Counted from the stretch's first letter, positions 34,555-43,011 are shown. The stretch: DNA of 45,642 nt from an uncultured Mediterraneibacter sp. (GCF_944377805.1 NZ_CALWFZ010000016.1:1-45642); one strand, 5' to 3'. The notes: generated by a model not told the origin, from the sequence alone. A program made the numbers and translations.

Positions 34555-35259
34555 ATGGGACTTGAATTTTTTGACAAAGCAAAAGAAGTAATGGAAAAGC
34601 TGGAAAACACCCAGCAGGAGAATATCCGCAAGGCGGCGGAACTAATCTCAGAGGCCATCCGAAAGGGCGGTATTCTCCAGGCATACGGGAGCGGACACTC
34701 CTACGCGGGAGCCATCGAAGTGTGCGGCCGCGCGGGAGGTCTGATCCCCTCCAAGGTGATCGGAGAGACCCAGTACGGAGAGTTCGAGAGTGTCGAGGGC
34801 AACGCGTATTTCGTCATGCGTAAAGTAGACATTCAGCCGAATGATATTTTCATCCTTATCTCTAACTCCGGGCGTAACCCTATGACAATCGAGATGGCGG
34901 ATTACATTAAGAAAAAGGGGAACCCGCTGATTGTCGTTACGGCTCTTGATATATCCAGGTCTTCTGTGTCGCGCCATTCTTCAGGGAAACTCCTGTATGA
35001 GTTCGCGGACGTGGTGCTTGATAATCAGTCACAGTTTGGCGACGCGGCTCTTGCCGTTGACGGCCTGGATACGAAAGTGTGCGGTACGTCTTCTTTCGCG
35101 ACATGCCTGCTGCTTCAGCAGACGATGTATGAAGCGATCAGGAACATGGTTGAAAACGGATATGAACCGCCGGTATTCAAAAGCGCCAATATTGACGGCG
35201 GAAGAGAATACAACCAGGTTTTAGAAGAAAAATACGGAGCAAGAATATGGCATAAATAA
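34555..35259 (+). CDS. SIS-domain phosphosugar isomerase/aldolase-like protein
   Basis: 234 residues. Single SIS fold: [25 protein letters not shown] near the N-terminus and [27 protein letters not shown], the phosphosugar-binding SNSG motif. Similar uncharacterised SIS proteins accompany sugar PTS operons and are presumed to isomerise or deaminate the phosphosugar formed on import. It is the last gene of the GH29-PTS operon, 26 bases after EIID. Confidence 0.82.
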   Translation: MGLEFFDKAKEVMEKLENTQQENIRKAAELISEAIRKGGILQAYGSGHSYAGAIEVCGRAGGLIPSKVIGETQYGEFESVEGNAYFVMRKVDIQPNDIFILISNSGRNPMTIEMADYIKKKGNPLIVVTALDISRSSVSRHSSGKLLYEFADVVLDNQSQFGDAALAVDGLDTKVCGTSSFATCLLLQQTMYEAIRNMVENGYEPPVFKSANIDGGREYNQVLEEKYGARIWHK

Positions 35260-35283
35260 TCGGGGATAATACCCGGAAAACTG

Positions 35284-35333
35284 TAGAAAAGAAAAGCAGG
35301 AGCATCTGGCAGAGTTGTGTCAGGTGCTCCTGC
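35284..35333 (-). terminator. Terminator of mgtE (minus strand)
   Basis: GCAGGAGCATCTG (35296-35308) pairs with CAGGTGCTCCTGC (35321-35333). On the minus strand the stem is followed by TTTTCTTTTC (35295-35286). No T-run follows on the plus strand, so it serves mgtE more clearly than the PTS operon. Confidence 0.75.
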
Positions 35334-35358
35334 CTGTGTCTGTGTGTCCGGCGGTTTC

Positions 35359-36690
35359 TCACAGGTCAAAGAGAACAGTCGCGATATTAAAATAGATTAA
35401 AATAGAGAAAATATCAACCAGCGTGGTAATCAGCGGCGAAGCCATGATCGCCGGGTCAAGGTTGACCCTGCTTGCCAGAAGAGGCAGCATACACCCGATC
35501 ATCTTTGATATGACAACCGTACCGATCAGAGTGAGCGCGATGACAAGCGCAAGGCTAAAATTCTGATACTGAATCATAATGCGGATGCCGTTGGTGGCGG
35601 CCAGCACCGATCCTACGATCAGAGAGACACCAAATTCCTTGAAAATGACCCGGAAAATATCTCTAAAACGGATCTGTGAAAGGGCAATGCCGCGGATGAT
35701 CAGAGTGGAACTTTGAGAGCCGCAGTTTCCGCCTGTATCCATCAGCATAGGGATAAAGGATACAAGAAGCGGAATGGCAGCGAAAGCGTCCTCGTACCTT
35801 GTGATGATCGTTCCTGTGATAATCGAAGTAAACATCAGGATCAGAAGCCAGGGGATACGGTTCTTTGCGTGGGCAAATACAGAAGTCTCAAAATAAGTCT
35901 TCTCACTTGGATTGATGGCGGCCATCTTTGTGATGTCCTCTGTCGCCTCTTCCACCATGACGTCCATAGCGTCGTCGAAGGTGACGATTCCCACCATAAG
36001 TCCGTCCGCGTCGAGAACCGGGATTGCGAGGAAATCATACTTTGTAAACAGCTTTGCCACATCTTCCTTATCTGTATGAGTATTTACCGAGATAATCTCT
36101 TTTTCCATCAAATCCCGGATGTGCACATTATCATCTGTTGTCATCAGATCTTTCGCGCTTACGATGCCGATAAGTTTTCTGCGCTCCGTCACATAACATG
36201 TATATATCGTCTCCTTGTGGATGCCCGTCTCTTTGATATGAGCCATTGCCTGAGCAACCGTCATATGCTCCCGTATATCGACATATTCCGTTGTCATAAG
36301 ACTTCCGGCGCTGTCCTCGGGATAATTCAGAAGCTGGTTGATCAGCGCCCGGTCAGCCGGAGTCACCGCATCGAGAATGCGGTTGACCAGATTGGCAGGA
36401 AGTTCTTCGAGCAGATCTACCGTGTCATCCATATACAGGTCGTCCAACAGCTCTTTTAACTCTTTTTCTGAAAACATCTCAACAAGATAAGTCTGCATGG
36501 AGCTCTCCATATTGGCAAACACCTCGGCTGCCTTATCTTTCGGAATCAGGCGGAAGGCAAGGGCGAGTTCCCTGTCATCTAATTCCGAGAGCAGTGAGGC
36601 TATGTCCACCTCGTTCATGACATCCAGAATACTCCTCACAGCTTTGTACTGACGCTGCTGGAGAAGTTTTACAAAAATCTCTTTGTTCAT
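35359..36690 (-). CDS. mgtE: Magnesium transporter MgtE
   Basis: 443 residues. N-terminal helical MgtE_N domain (about 1-125), two CBS domains (about 130-250: LMTTEYVDIREHMTV, then LMEKEIISVNTHTD) and a five-helix membrane domain from about 280 with SFIPMLMDTGGNCGSQSSTLIIRGIA, the MgtE pore signature. Imports magnesium, gated by cytosolic magnesium at the CBS/N domains. Two in-frame ATGs lie at 36696 and 36690; GAGAGG spacing favours 36690. Preceded by an M-box riboswitch and a short overlapping frame. Confidence 0.94.
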   Translation of the reverse strand: MNKEIFVKLLQQRQYKAVRSILDVMNEVDIASLLSELDDRELALAFRLIPKDKAAEVFANMESSMQTYLVEMFSEKELKELLDDLYMDDTVDLLEELPANLVNRILDAVTPADRALINQLLNYPEDSAGSLMTTEYVDIREHMTVAQAMAHIKETGIHKETIYTCYVTERRKLIGIVSAKDLMTTDDNVHIRDLMEKEIISVNTHTDKEDVAKLFTKYDFLAIPVLDADGLMVGIVTFDDAMDVMVEEATEDITKMAAINPSEKTYFETSVFAHAKNRIPWLLILMFTSIITGTIITRYEDAFAAIPLLVSFIPMLMDTGGNCGSQSSTLIIRGIALSQIRFRDIFRVIFKEFGVSLIVGSVLAATNGIRIMIQYQNFSLALVIALTLIGTVVISKMIGCMLPLLASRVNLDPAIMASPLITTLVDIFSILIYFNIATVLFDL

Positions 36691-36760
36691 AATCATTACC
36701 TCTCTTTATCTGTTTTGTCATTATCTGTCTGTATAAATGGCAACTGGCACCAGAGTCCAT
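36575..36760 (-). CDS. Possible 61-residue leader peptide overlapping the mgtE start
   Basis: The ATG at 36760 is preceded by AGGAGGTG (36773-36766), a near-perfect ribosome site with 5-base spacing, better than the one before mgtE. The frame (MDSGASCHLYRQIMTKQIKRG, then NDYEQRDFCK) is not that of mgtE and overlaps its first 116 bases. No family is recognised. It could be a translated uORF that modulates mgtE, or a chance frame behind a ribosome-site-like repeat. Confidence 0.35.
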   Translation of the reverse strand: MDSGASCHLYRQIMTKQIKRGNDYEQRDFCKTSPAASVQSCEEYSGCHERGGHSLTALGIR

Positions 36761-36777
36761 AACCTCACCTCCTTTTT

Positions 36778-36811
36778 ACAAAAAAATCCGTCATTGCCTG
36801 AACAATGACGG
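36778..36811 (-). terminator. Expression-platform terminator of the M-box
   Basis: On the minus strand CCGTCATTG (36811-36803) pairs with CAATGACGG (36796-36788), followed by a T-run (36786-36781). It lies between the M-box and mgtE and would stop transcription when magnesium is bound. Confidence 0.9.
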
Positions 36812-36842
36812 AATCATAATGATCTCGTAAACTGAAATATAA

Positions 36843-37003
36843 CAGCGCGCATCGTTCAAGCTTTAGTATCACAGGGCATATCAATTGCATTAGGCTGCAC
36901 CTTCACGACACAGCCTGCTGACCAACTCCTTGTGTCTCCACAATATCGCGGCAGCAATCTTCGGGAATAACCCAATCCCTGTGGTAACCTCACCTACCGA
37001 AAT
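36843..37003 (-). ncRNA. M-box (ykoK) magnesium riboswitch
   Basis: The 487-bp gap between mgtE and pepD holds an M-box aptamer on the minus strand. Conserved elements are GGTAGGTGAGG at the 5' end (36998-36988), a GCTGCCG segment in the middle, and ACTAAAGCTTGAACGATG near the 3' end (36867-36850). A terminator hairpin follows at 36811-36778. M-box RNAs fold when magnesium is plentiful and switch off magnesium uptake genes, matching the mgtE gene downstream. Confidence 0.88.
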
Positions 37004-37008
37004 GACGT

Positions 37009-37037
37009 ATTATGTTTTCTTCTATCATATGTGTACA
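37009..37037 (-). promoter_or_regulatory. Predicted promoter of the M-box/mgtE transcript
   Basis: On the minus strand: TGTACA (37037-37032), 17-base spacer, CATAAT (37014-37009), just upstream of the M-box. Confidence 0.5.
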
Positions 37038-37089
37038 TTTTAGTTCACAGAGGCGGATGTGTCAAGGAAAAACAAATATAAAATGATGA

Positions 37090-37118
37090 GTGAAAAACAG
37101 AGCGGAATCTGTTATAAT
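37090..37118 (+). promoter_or_regulatory. Predicted promoter of the dipeptidase gene
   Basis: GTGAAA (37090-37095), 17-base spacer, TATAAT (37113-37118), about 60 bases before the start codon. The -10 is perfect, the -35 weak. Confidence 0.45.
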
Positions 37119-37177
37119 CAAAGTGCAGGCGTGAGATGTTACTGCAAGAATATTGAACAGAGAAGAGAGGAATTGCC

Positions 37178-38638
37178 ATGGGGTATAAGATCACCGGATA
37201 TAAACCGGAAAAATTATTTCACTTTTTCGAGGATGTGTGCGCTATTCCCAGAGGATCGGGGAATGAGAAACAAATAAGTGATTTTCTTGTAAGTTTTGCG
37301 AAAGAAAGAAACTTATGGGTGTACCAGGATGACAGCCATAATGTTATTATCAAAAAGGCCGGAAGTAAGGGGGCTGAGAACAAAGAGCCTGTTATGCTTC
37401 AGGGCCATATCGACATGGTGTGCGATAAACTCGCCGGGGTGGAGCATGATTTTGAAAAAGAAGGAATTGACCTGGTTTTAAAAGACGGGGTGCTCTCTGC
37501 CAACGGAACGACGCTGGGCGCGGATAACGGTGTTGCCGTCGCTCTTATGATGATGGTGCTGGATGATGAAGAGATCGCGCATCCGCCGGTGGAGTGCGTG
37601 TTTACAACAGAAGAGGAAGTCGGCTTAAACGGAGCACAGGCGCTGGACAAATCTCAGATCACTGCCCGTACGATGATCAACATGGACTCGGAAGAAGAGG
37701 GGGTCGCAACGATAAGCTGTGCCGGAGGCCTCAGAGTACAGCTTACAAAAGCGGCAGAGAGAGTAAGCGCTGAAGGAACACTGGTACAGATTAAGATGGA
37801 AGGGCTCCTGGGCGGACATTCCGGAACTGATATTGATAAGGAACGTCAGAACGCTAATATTCTGATGGCGCGCATGATCAGCAGGCTGATGAATGAGACG
37901 GACGGGAAACTTGTCACATATGCGGGAGGAACAAAGGATAATGCCATTACAAGAGAATGCGAGGCGTCTCTGATCTATGCGGAGAAAGCGGAAGCAGAGA
38001 AAGCGGAGAAACTTGCATGCGCGATGGCAGAGACGTTTTCCGGGGAAATATCATCCTTTGAACCGGACTTCGGCTGCGAAATATCCGTGGAGGAAGGTCA
38101 GAGCGTATCCGCGTTGAAAGACGATGACGCAAAAGCGTTTGTAAACGCGATCCGCCTGGCGCCTAACGGTGTGTACAGACGCAATATCAAAATGGACGGA
38201 TTCGTAGTCGTATCCTCCAATATGGGGGTTGTAAGAGCAGATGATAATGAACTTGTAATCGTTATATCGCCGCGATCTTCTGTGGCGTCTCTTCAGGAGG
38301 ACACAAAAGAGAGGCTCGCGCTTCTGGCTGAAACCTTTGGATTCGAAATCGAGTACAGTGGAGAATATCCGGGCTGGGATTTTAAAGAGGACTCCAGAAT
38401 CAGAGAAGTGTTCCAGGAGAGCTACAGGGAACTGTTCGGAGAAGAACTGCGTCTGGAAGCGCTGCACGCGGGACTGGAGTGCGGACTCTTCTCAGAGGCG
38501 CTGCCCGGACTGGACGCCATTGCGGTAGGCCCGACGCTTTATAACGTGCACACACCGGACGAGAATGTGCCGCTTGACTCATTTGAGCGGTTCTATGAAC
38601 TGCTCAAAGATGTGCTGAAGCGTCTGGCGGCTTCATAA
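37178..38638 (+). CDS. pepD: Aminoacyl-histidine dipeptidase (PepD, M20 family)
   Basis: 486 residues. Di-zinc M20 ligands are visible in LQGHIDMVCDK (His), LGADNGVAVALMM (Asp), FTTEEEVGLNGA (Glu pair) and MINMDSEEEG (Asp); the C-terminal HAGLECGLFSE carries the last His. The dimerisation domain is inserted in the middle. It cleaves Xaa-His dipeptides in the cytosol. AGAGAGG precedes ATG 37178. The XdhC-like gene follows by 33 bases. Confidence 0.92.
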   Translation: MGYKITGYKPEKLFHFFEDVCAIPRGSGNEKQISDFLVSFAKERNLWVYQDDSHNVIIKKAGSKGAENKEPVMLQGHIDMVCDKLAGVEHDFEKEGIDLVLKDGVLSANGTTLGADNGVAVALMMMVLDDEEIAHPPVECVFTTEEEVGLNGAQALDKSQITARTMINMDSEEEGVATISCAGGLRVQLTKAAERVSAEGTLVQIKMEGLLGGHSGTDIDKERQNANILMARMISRLMNETDGKLVTYAGGTKDNAITRECEASLIYAEKAEAEKAEKLACAMAETFSGEISSFEPDFGCEISVEEGQSVSALKDDDAKAFVNAIRLAPNGVYRRNIKMDGFVVVSSNMGVVRADDNELVIVISPRSSVASLQEDTKERLALLAETFGFEIEYSGEYPGWDFKEDSRIREVFQESYRELFGEELRLEALHAGLECGLFSEALPGLDAIAVGPTLYNVHTPDENVPLDSFERFYELLKDVLKRLAAS

Positions 38639-38671
38639 GCCTGAATTACATGTAACGTCAGGGAGGACGGC

Positions 38672-39682
38672 ATGAATGGATTTTATACAGAGCTGAAAAA
38701 AGAACTGGAAGCGGCCGGAGACGATATCTGGGCGGAAACAATTCTGACAGGAGAACATGCGGGAGAAAAACGTCTGTTTCATACTTGTCCGGATAAGAAA
38801 GAAAGGGCCGGCTATCCGGAAGAAGTATCCGGAAAGACCGGCCATCCGGCAATATTCCGAGAGCGTATCGGCCGGATTCCGAAACTGGTCATCTGCGGAG
38901 GAGGACATGTATCGATCCCCATTATACACATGGGGAAGATGCTCGGATTCAGAGTAACTGTAATAGAGGACCGTCCGAAGTTCGCAGATCACGCGAGAGC
39001 GGCGGGAGCTGACAGTGTGATCTGCGAATCTTTTGCCGGGGGTCTTGCACAGATACAGGGGGACTCGGACTCATGGTTTATCATTGTGACGAGAGGGCAT
39101 CGGTATGACCAGGAGTGCCTCGAGGCGATTCTGAAAAAGCGCCGTGCCTATGTGGGGATGATGGGCAGCAGAAGACGCGTTGCCATCGTAAAAGACCAGC
39201 TGGAAAAAAGGGGGATAAACCGGGAAATACTGGATGCCGTCCACGCGCCGATTGGTCTGAAGATAAAAGCGGAGACTCCGGAAGAGATCGCGGTATCTGT
39301 GATGGCGGAGATCATACAGGCCAGAAACAGCAGAGGGAAATCAGCCGGTTATTCAGAGGAGATGCTGGCATGTATCTTTGAGAGAGAGGACGACAGACAG
39401 GAGGGCGCGCGGCAGAAGAAAGTCCTGTCAACAATCATCTCCCGAAAAGGCTCAGCGCCGCGGGGAATCGGAACGAAGATGCTCATTCTGGAAGACGGGA
39501 GCACTATTGACACCATCGGCGGGGGCTGTGTGGAGAGCGAGATCATACAGAAAGCTCTTGTTATGATGCGGACAGACACGCCGCAATTCCAGGTATGCAC
39601 GGTAGATATGACAGCTGACGCGGCAGAGGATGAGGGAATGGTCTGTGGAGGCGTTGTGGAAGTGATGCTGGAGAGGATATGA
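38672..39682 (+). CDS. XdhC/CoxI-family protein with Rossmann domain first
   Basis: 336 residues. A Rossmann-type XdhC_C domain is at about residues 68-215 (KLVICGGGHVSIPIIHMGKMLGF, then VIEDRP, then YVGMMGSRRRVAIV). A CoxI-type domain follows at about 245-336 (VLSTIISRKGSAPRGIGTKMLI, then TIGGGCVESEI, then DEGMVCGGVVEVMLE). In E. coli-type XdhC the CoxI part comes first. The family sulfurates or inserts molybdenum cofactor for xanthine dehydrogenase-type hydroxylases; none is in this window. Confidence 0.85.
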   Translation: MNGFYTELKKELEAAGDDIWAETILTGEHAGEKRLFHTCPDKKERAGYPEEVSGKTGHPAIFRERIGRIPKLVICGGGHVSIPIIHMGKMLGFRVTVIEDRPKFADHARAAGADSVICESFAGGLAQIQGDSDSWFIIVTRGHRYDQECLEAILKKRRAYVGMMGSRRRVAIVKDQLEKRGINREILDAVHAPIGLKIKAETPEEIAVSVMAEIIQARNSRGKSAGYSEEMLACIFEREDDRQEGARQKKVLSTIISRKGSAPRGIGTKMLILEDGSTIDTIGGGCVESEIIQKALVMMRTDTPQFQVCTVDMTADAAEDEGMVCGGVVEVMLERI

Positions 39683-39687
39683 GAGCG

Positions 39688-39718
39688 CGCCGGAATGTGC
39701 TTTTTGGCACTTCCGGCG
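39688..39718 (+). other. Stable hairpin after the XdhC-like gene, no T-run
   Basis: CGCCGGAA (39688-39695) pairs with TTCCGGCG (39711-39718), with GTGC/GCAC inside and one bulged T. It is followed by ATCTCGC and an A-run on the plus strand, so it is not a canonical intrinsic terminator. Confidence 0.5.
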
Positions 39719-39755
39719 ATCTCGCAAAAAAATGGTAAATTTTGTAAAAAAAAGA

Positions 39756-39784
39756 TTGTCTTTTGGTGCACTATATGATACATT
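39756..39784 (+). promoter_or_regulatory. Weak predicted promoter upstream of the T7SS locus
   Basis: TTGTCT (39756-39761), 17-base spacer, TACATT (39779-39784). It is the only pair I can find ahead of the T7SS genes; the -10 is poor. If real, the terminator at 39812-39836 lies in the leader. Confidence 0.3.
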
Positions 39785-39811
39785 ATCAATGTGGTGCAGT
39801 AATTCTTGAAC

Positions 39812-39836
39812 AGGCAGGGAAGACTGCCTTTTTTTT
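39812..39836 (+). terminator. Intrinsic terminator just upstream of the T7SS locus
   Basis: AGGCAG (39812-39817), six-base loop, CTGCCT (39824-39829), then a run of T. It is 130 bases after the XdhC-like stop and 42 bases before the EsaA-like start, so it either ends the pepD-xdhC transcript or attenuates the T7SS operon. Confidence 0.75.
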
Positions 39837-39877
39837 GTGTAAAAAAGGTATAAAAATAGGAAAGTGGGGAAAATCGC

Positions 39878-42160
39878 GTGAAAAGAACGATTTTAAGGGG
39901 ATCGGCAGCGGTGCTGATCATGATCTGCTGTGCCGCCGGCGGTTATCTGGCAGGCGCTCATGGGAGTACGGCAACCGCAGGGAAAGGTACTTTTCTGTCA
40001 GGATCACAGAACGAAGAGTATGATGTTCAAATGATGGCAATCGTAAATCTGGACGAGGGTGTGACTGGTGGCGGAGAGACGATCAGCTATAGCCAGGCGC
40101 TGCTTAGTACCCTGGATATACCGTATGAAGTTACAAATCTGGAGGCAGCCCGTCAGGGGATGCAGGATGGAAGATACAGTTCATATCTGATTCTGCCGGG
40201 CACTTTTTCAGCATCTGTTGAGACGATTAACACATCCCCTCAGAAAGCAGTGCTGGAGTATGCAGTCTCGACACAGCTTACAGATGAGGCAAAAGAGACG
40301 GCAATCTATGATATAGGAAATGCCTACACAAAACTTAACAACGGCCTGAGCGAGATGTATCTCTCTTCTGTTGTGGATGAAATACACAGCGTTCAGGACT
40401 CCGTAGAAACAATTATGGGAAATGACGAGAAGGATCTGGAAGCGTTGGAAAGCGTGCGGGGAGATGATCTGACGGAATCGATTCAGCTCCCGGAACTTGA
40501 GACGGTGGAAAATAATATACAGGTGCTCGACCTGACAGCTGACTATCAGGAAAATGACAATATTCTTGACTCAATCAACACAAGTTATGAAAGTGCGGTA
40601 TCCAACGGAATTGTAGACTACGATAAGATTCGTGAACAGCTTGCGGCGGCTGAAGCTTCCCAGTCGACAGCCGGCACTGAAAAGGAAGAGCTGGCAGGCG
40701 TGGTGAACGGCCTTGCGACAGATATTTATGATGATTCTTTTCTGGCGGCGTCCGAAGATTCAGTATATGACACATATGGAGGAGAACTCCTGTCCCGCAT
40801 AAATGATGTGGAAACAGCAGTCAAAACCATGAATGAAAATATTCCGGGCATCCGGGATTATGGGGATAAACTTAAACAGGACGAAGCATGGTATAAAGAA
40901 GCGCTTGGAAAGTTTGAAACATTAAAAACAGACGAAACAACACAGAAGATGACAGTGGACTCGGAAGAGCAGTACGACATTACTGTAAGAACATATAAGT
41001 ATTATATTCCGTCAGAAGTAGATACCCTGATAAATGCGGCGGATGACGTTAAAAAGAAGTATGCCAATGAAAAGCTGGAAGAGTATTATACCGATGTACA
41101 GAAGAAAAACAGTGATGCAATAAAAGCTTTAGATGCATGGTATCAGGAGAATATTACAGACCCTGATATTACAAAGCCGGACTGGGCATCTATGATCGGT
41201 TCTGATGAACCGACATACGAGGCGGTTTCCGATCCAAATGTATCGACAGCTGTCCCACAGGCAGAGATGGTTACTACATATAAAGTTTCGGAGAGCGCTT
41301 ATCCGGAGACGGATCCCAGTGCGGAGCTTGTGACCCTGCCGTCCCTGAACGTGCCGACAGAACCGTCCCAGAGCGACGGGGAGAAAGTAGAAGGAACAGC
41401 AGAGGAACTGCTGACAACTATTATTGATACGGCAATGAATGGACGTACCCAGAGAACAAATCAGATCAGCAGTCAGCAGCAGAGTACACAGCGGGCATAT
41501 GATTCAGTGAAGAGCAGCTTCTCTGATTTTGATCTTGCGTATTCTTCTCATCTTGAAGATCAGGGGATATTGTCCGGATCAGTCAGAAATTATGATCTCT
41601 CATCCTATATCGATACAGAGGCGATCAGCGGTCTAAGGCAGGATTTATCAGAGAATGGAGCTGATATAGAGAGCAAGATCGCAGAACAGAATCAGACATA
41701 TGAAGATTTTGTGTCTCAGGTCTATGAAAATGCGTCTGAAAATACGCTAAAACAGCAGGAAAGCATAATGGCAGGAGAGACGGCATCCAGAGAAAAGCTG
41801 GAGACAAATCTGTCCGAGGCAAAGTCTGGCAAGCGCGATACTTATGAACAGAACCAACAGATCCTGACCAATATACGGGGCATACTTCCCTATACACGTC
41901 TGGGAACACAGGAAAATCAGCTGGTATACCGATTCATGACAAACCCTCTTGTGTTGGATGAACTGGCGGCACAATCCGACTCTGTCACTGCTCAAAATGT
42001 CGAAGCATCGGCAGACTCCCAGGACAGAAAACAGGCCGTGGAAACAAACAGCATTACGCCCGTGATTCTCCTGGGGATAGGCGCACTGCTGATACTTGCC
42101 GCGATACTGGGGGTTCTGGCAAGACATATCGGGCGGACGCACAGGACAGATAAACTCTGA
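39878..42160 (+). CDS. esaA: EsaA/YueB-like type VIIb secretion membrane protein (short form)
   Basis: 760 residues with a GTG start. An N-terminal membrane helix (about 8-27) is followed by the Pip/YhgE-like segment MAIVNLDEGVTGGGETISYSQALLS, a long extracytoplasmic region rich in Glu/Asp/Ser/Gln with helical and coiled-coil character, and one C-terminal membrane helix (about 725-746) before RHIGRTHRTDKL. Established EsaA/YueB proteins are longer (near 1000 residues) and have several C-terminal helices; they form a surface-exposed arm of the T7SSb machine and YueB is the SPP1 phage receptor. Assignment rests on motif, topology and synteny with the WXG100, EsaB and EssB genes. Confidence 0.75.
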   Translation: MKRTILRGSAAVLIMICCAAGGYLAGAHGSTATAGKGTFLSGSQNEEYDVQMMAIVNLDEGVTGGGETISYSQALLSTLDIPYEVTNLEAARQGMQDGRYSSYLILPGTFSASVETINTSPQKAVLEYAVSTQLTDEAKETAIYDIGNAYTKLNNGLSEMYLSSVVDEIHSVQDSVETIMGNDEKDLEALESVRGDDLTESIQLPELETVENNIQVLDLTADYQENDNILDSINTSYESAVSNGIVDYDKIREQLAAAEASQSTAGTEKEELAGVVNGLATDIYDDSFLAASEDSVYDTYGGELLSRINDVETAVKTMNENIPGIRDYGDKLKQDEAWYKEALGKFETLKTDETTQKMTVDSEEQYDITVRTYKYYIPSEVDTLINAADDVKKKYANEKLEEYYTDVQKKNSDAIKALDAWYQENITDPDITKPDWASMIGSDEPTYEAVSDPNVSTAVPQAEMVTTYKVSESAYPETDPSAELVTLPSLNVPTEPSQSDGEKVEGTAEELLTTIIDTAMNGRTQRTNQISSQQQSTQRAYDSVKSSFSDFDLAYSSHLEDQGILSGSVRNYDLSSYIDTEAISGLRQDLSENGADIESKIAEQNQTYEDFVSQVYENASENTLKQQESIMAGETASREKLETNLSEAKSGKRDTYEQNQQILTNIRGILPYTRLGTQENQLVYRFMTNPLVLDELAAQSDSVTAQNVEASADSQDRKQAVETNSITPVILLGIGALLILAAILGVLARHIGRTHRTDKL

Positions 42161-42222
42161 TCATAATAGCCTTCATCGGGCTTTATGAAATATATACATT
42201 TAATTAAGGAGGAAACAAAATT

Positions 42223-42501
42223 ATGTTACGAGTGGATTATGAGGCGCTGGCGACAGCGTCAAAGACACTTACAGAGCAGGGGAACACCTTTGAGGACTGT
42301 ATTAATATCATGCAGAATGTTATCAATGGTCTTCCTGATGTATGGGAGGCCGACACAAGCAAAAGGTATGTAGAGCAGTTTGAAGAGGCAGAGCCGGGCC
42401 TTCGTCAGGTCAGAGACATGATCGAAGATATGGCACAGCAGATGCAGAAGATCTCAGATAACTTTGCTCAGGCAGACAGTGACATGGCAGGACAGATGTA
42501 A
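42223..42501 (+). CDS. esxA: WXG100-family protein (EsxA-like)
   Basis: 92 residues forming a helical hairpin. The turn is LPDVWEADTSKRYVEQF with Trp41; the motif is W-E-A rather than W-x-G. The C-terminal helix carries FAQAD, an aromatic-xxx-acidic variant of the YxxxD/E secretion signal. WXG100 proteins are secreted as dimers and activate the EssC ATPase. AAGGAGG lies 9 bases before the ATG. Its position after esaA-like and before essA-like matches T7SSb loci. Confidence 0.88.
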   Translation: MLRVDYEALATASKTLTEQGNTFEDCINIMQNVINGLPDVWEADTSKRYVEQFEEAEPGLRQVRDMIEDMAQQMQKISDNFAQADSDMAGQM

Positions 42502-42555
42502 TAATGCGCGGGGGCTGCCATGAGGCGGTCCCCGCTCAGAGCGGAGGGATGTATT

Positions 42556-43011
42556 GTGAATACAGACGGAGAGACACAGTGGGAGTCAGGTGAAACAGTA
42601 ACCGGAGATGAACAGACTCATAACCTTCAGCTTAATACCGAAGTATTACAGGAAGAAGGCAATGTAAGCACTTCGCTGTGTGACAGGTTCGGAATACATA
42701 TGTATTCACCGGAATTCCTTGAAAAGGAATCACAGTATAAAGAAGAACAGAATCAGGAAAAAACAGATATATTTTATGCAGTTATGCACAACAGTAAGAA
42801 TGAGAAAACAGAAGAATCATTCCAACGGGTAATCCGGGCGGAAAAAGTAGAAGTCATTAAAGCCGATTATATGTACAATGATCAGAATAGCCCGGTCTGG
42901 ATCCCGGCGGCATATGGTCTGCTGGGCGCTTTTCTGGCCGGAGTGATTCTTTTTTTCATAGACAGAGTGAGGAGAAAGCGTCATGAAGATAACCCTTACA
43001 ATACGAAATAA
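42556..43011 (+). CDS. EssA-like single-span membrane protein of the T7SS locus
   Basis: 151 residues from GTG 42556; GGAGGG at 42543-42548 with 7-base spacing decides against the in-frame ATG at 42520. It has an acidic soluble N-terminal part, one membrane helix at about residues 115-136 (IPAAYGLLGAFLAGVILFFI), then DRVRRKRHED. Sequence identity to EssA cannot be claimed, but S. aureus EssA is about 152 residues with a single C-proximal helix and sits immediately before esaB, exactly as here. It overlaps the esaB-like gene by 29 bases. Confidence 0.6.
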   Translation: MNTDGETQWESGETVTGDEQTHNLQLNTEVLQEEGNVSTSLCDRFGIHMYSPEFLEKESQYKEEQNQEKTDIFYAVMHNSKNEKTEESFQRVIRAEKVEVIKADYMYNDQNSPVWIPAAYGLLGAFLAGVILFFIDRVRRKRHEDNPYNTK

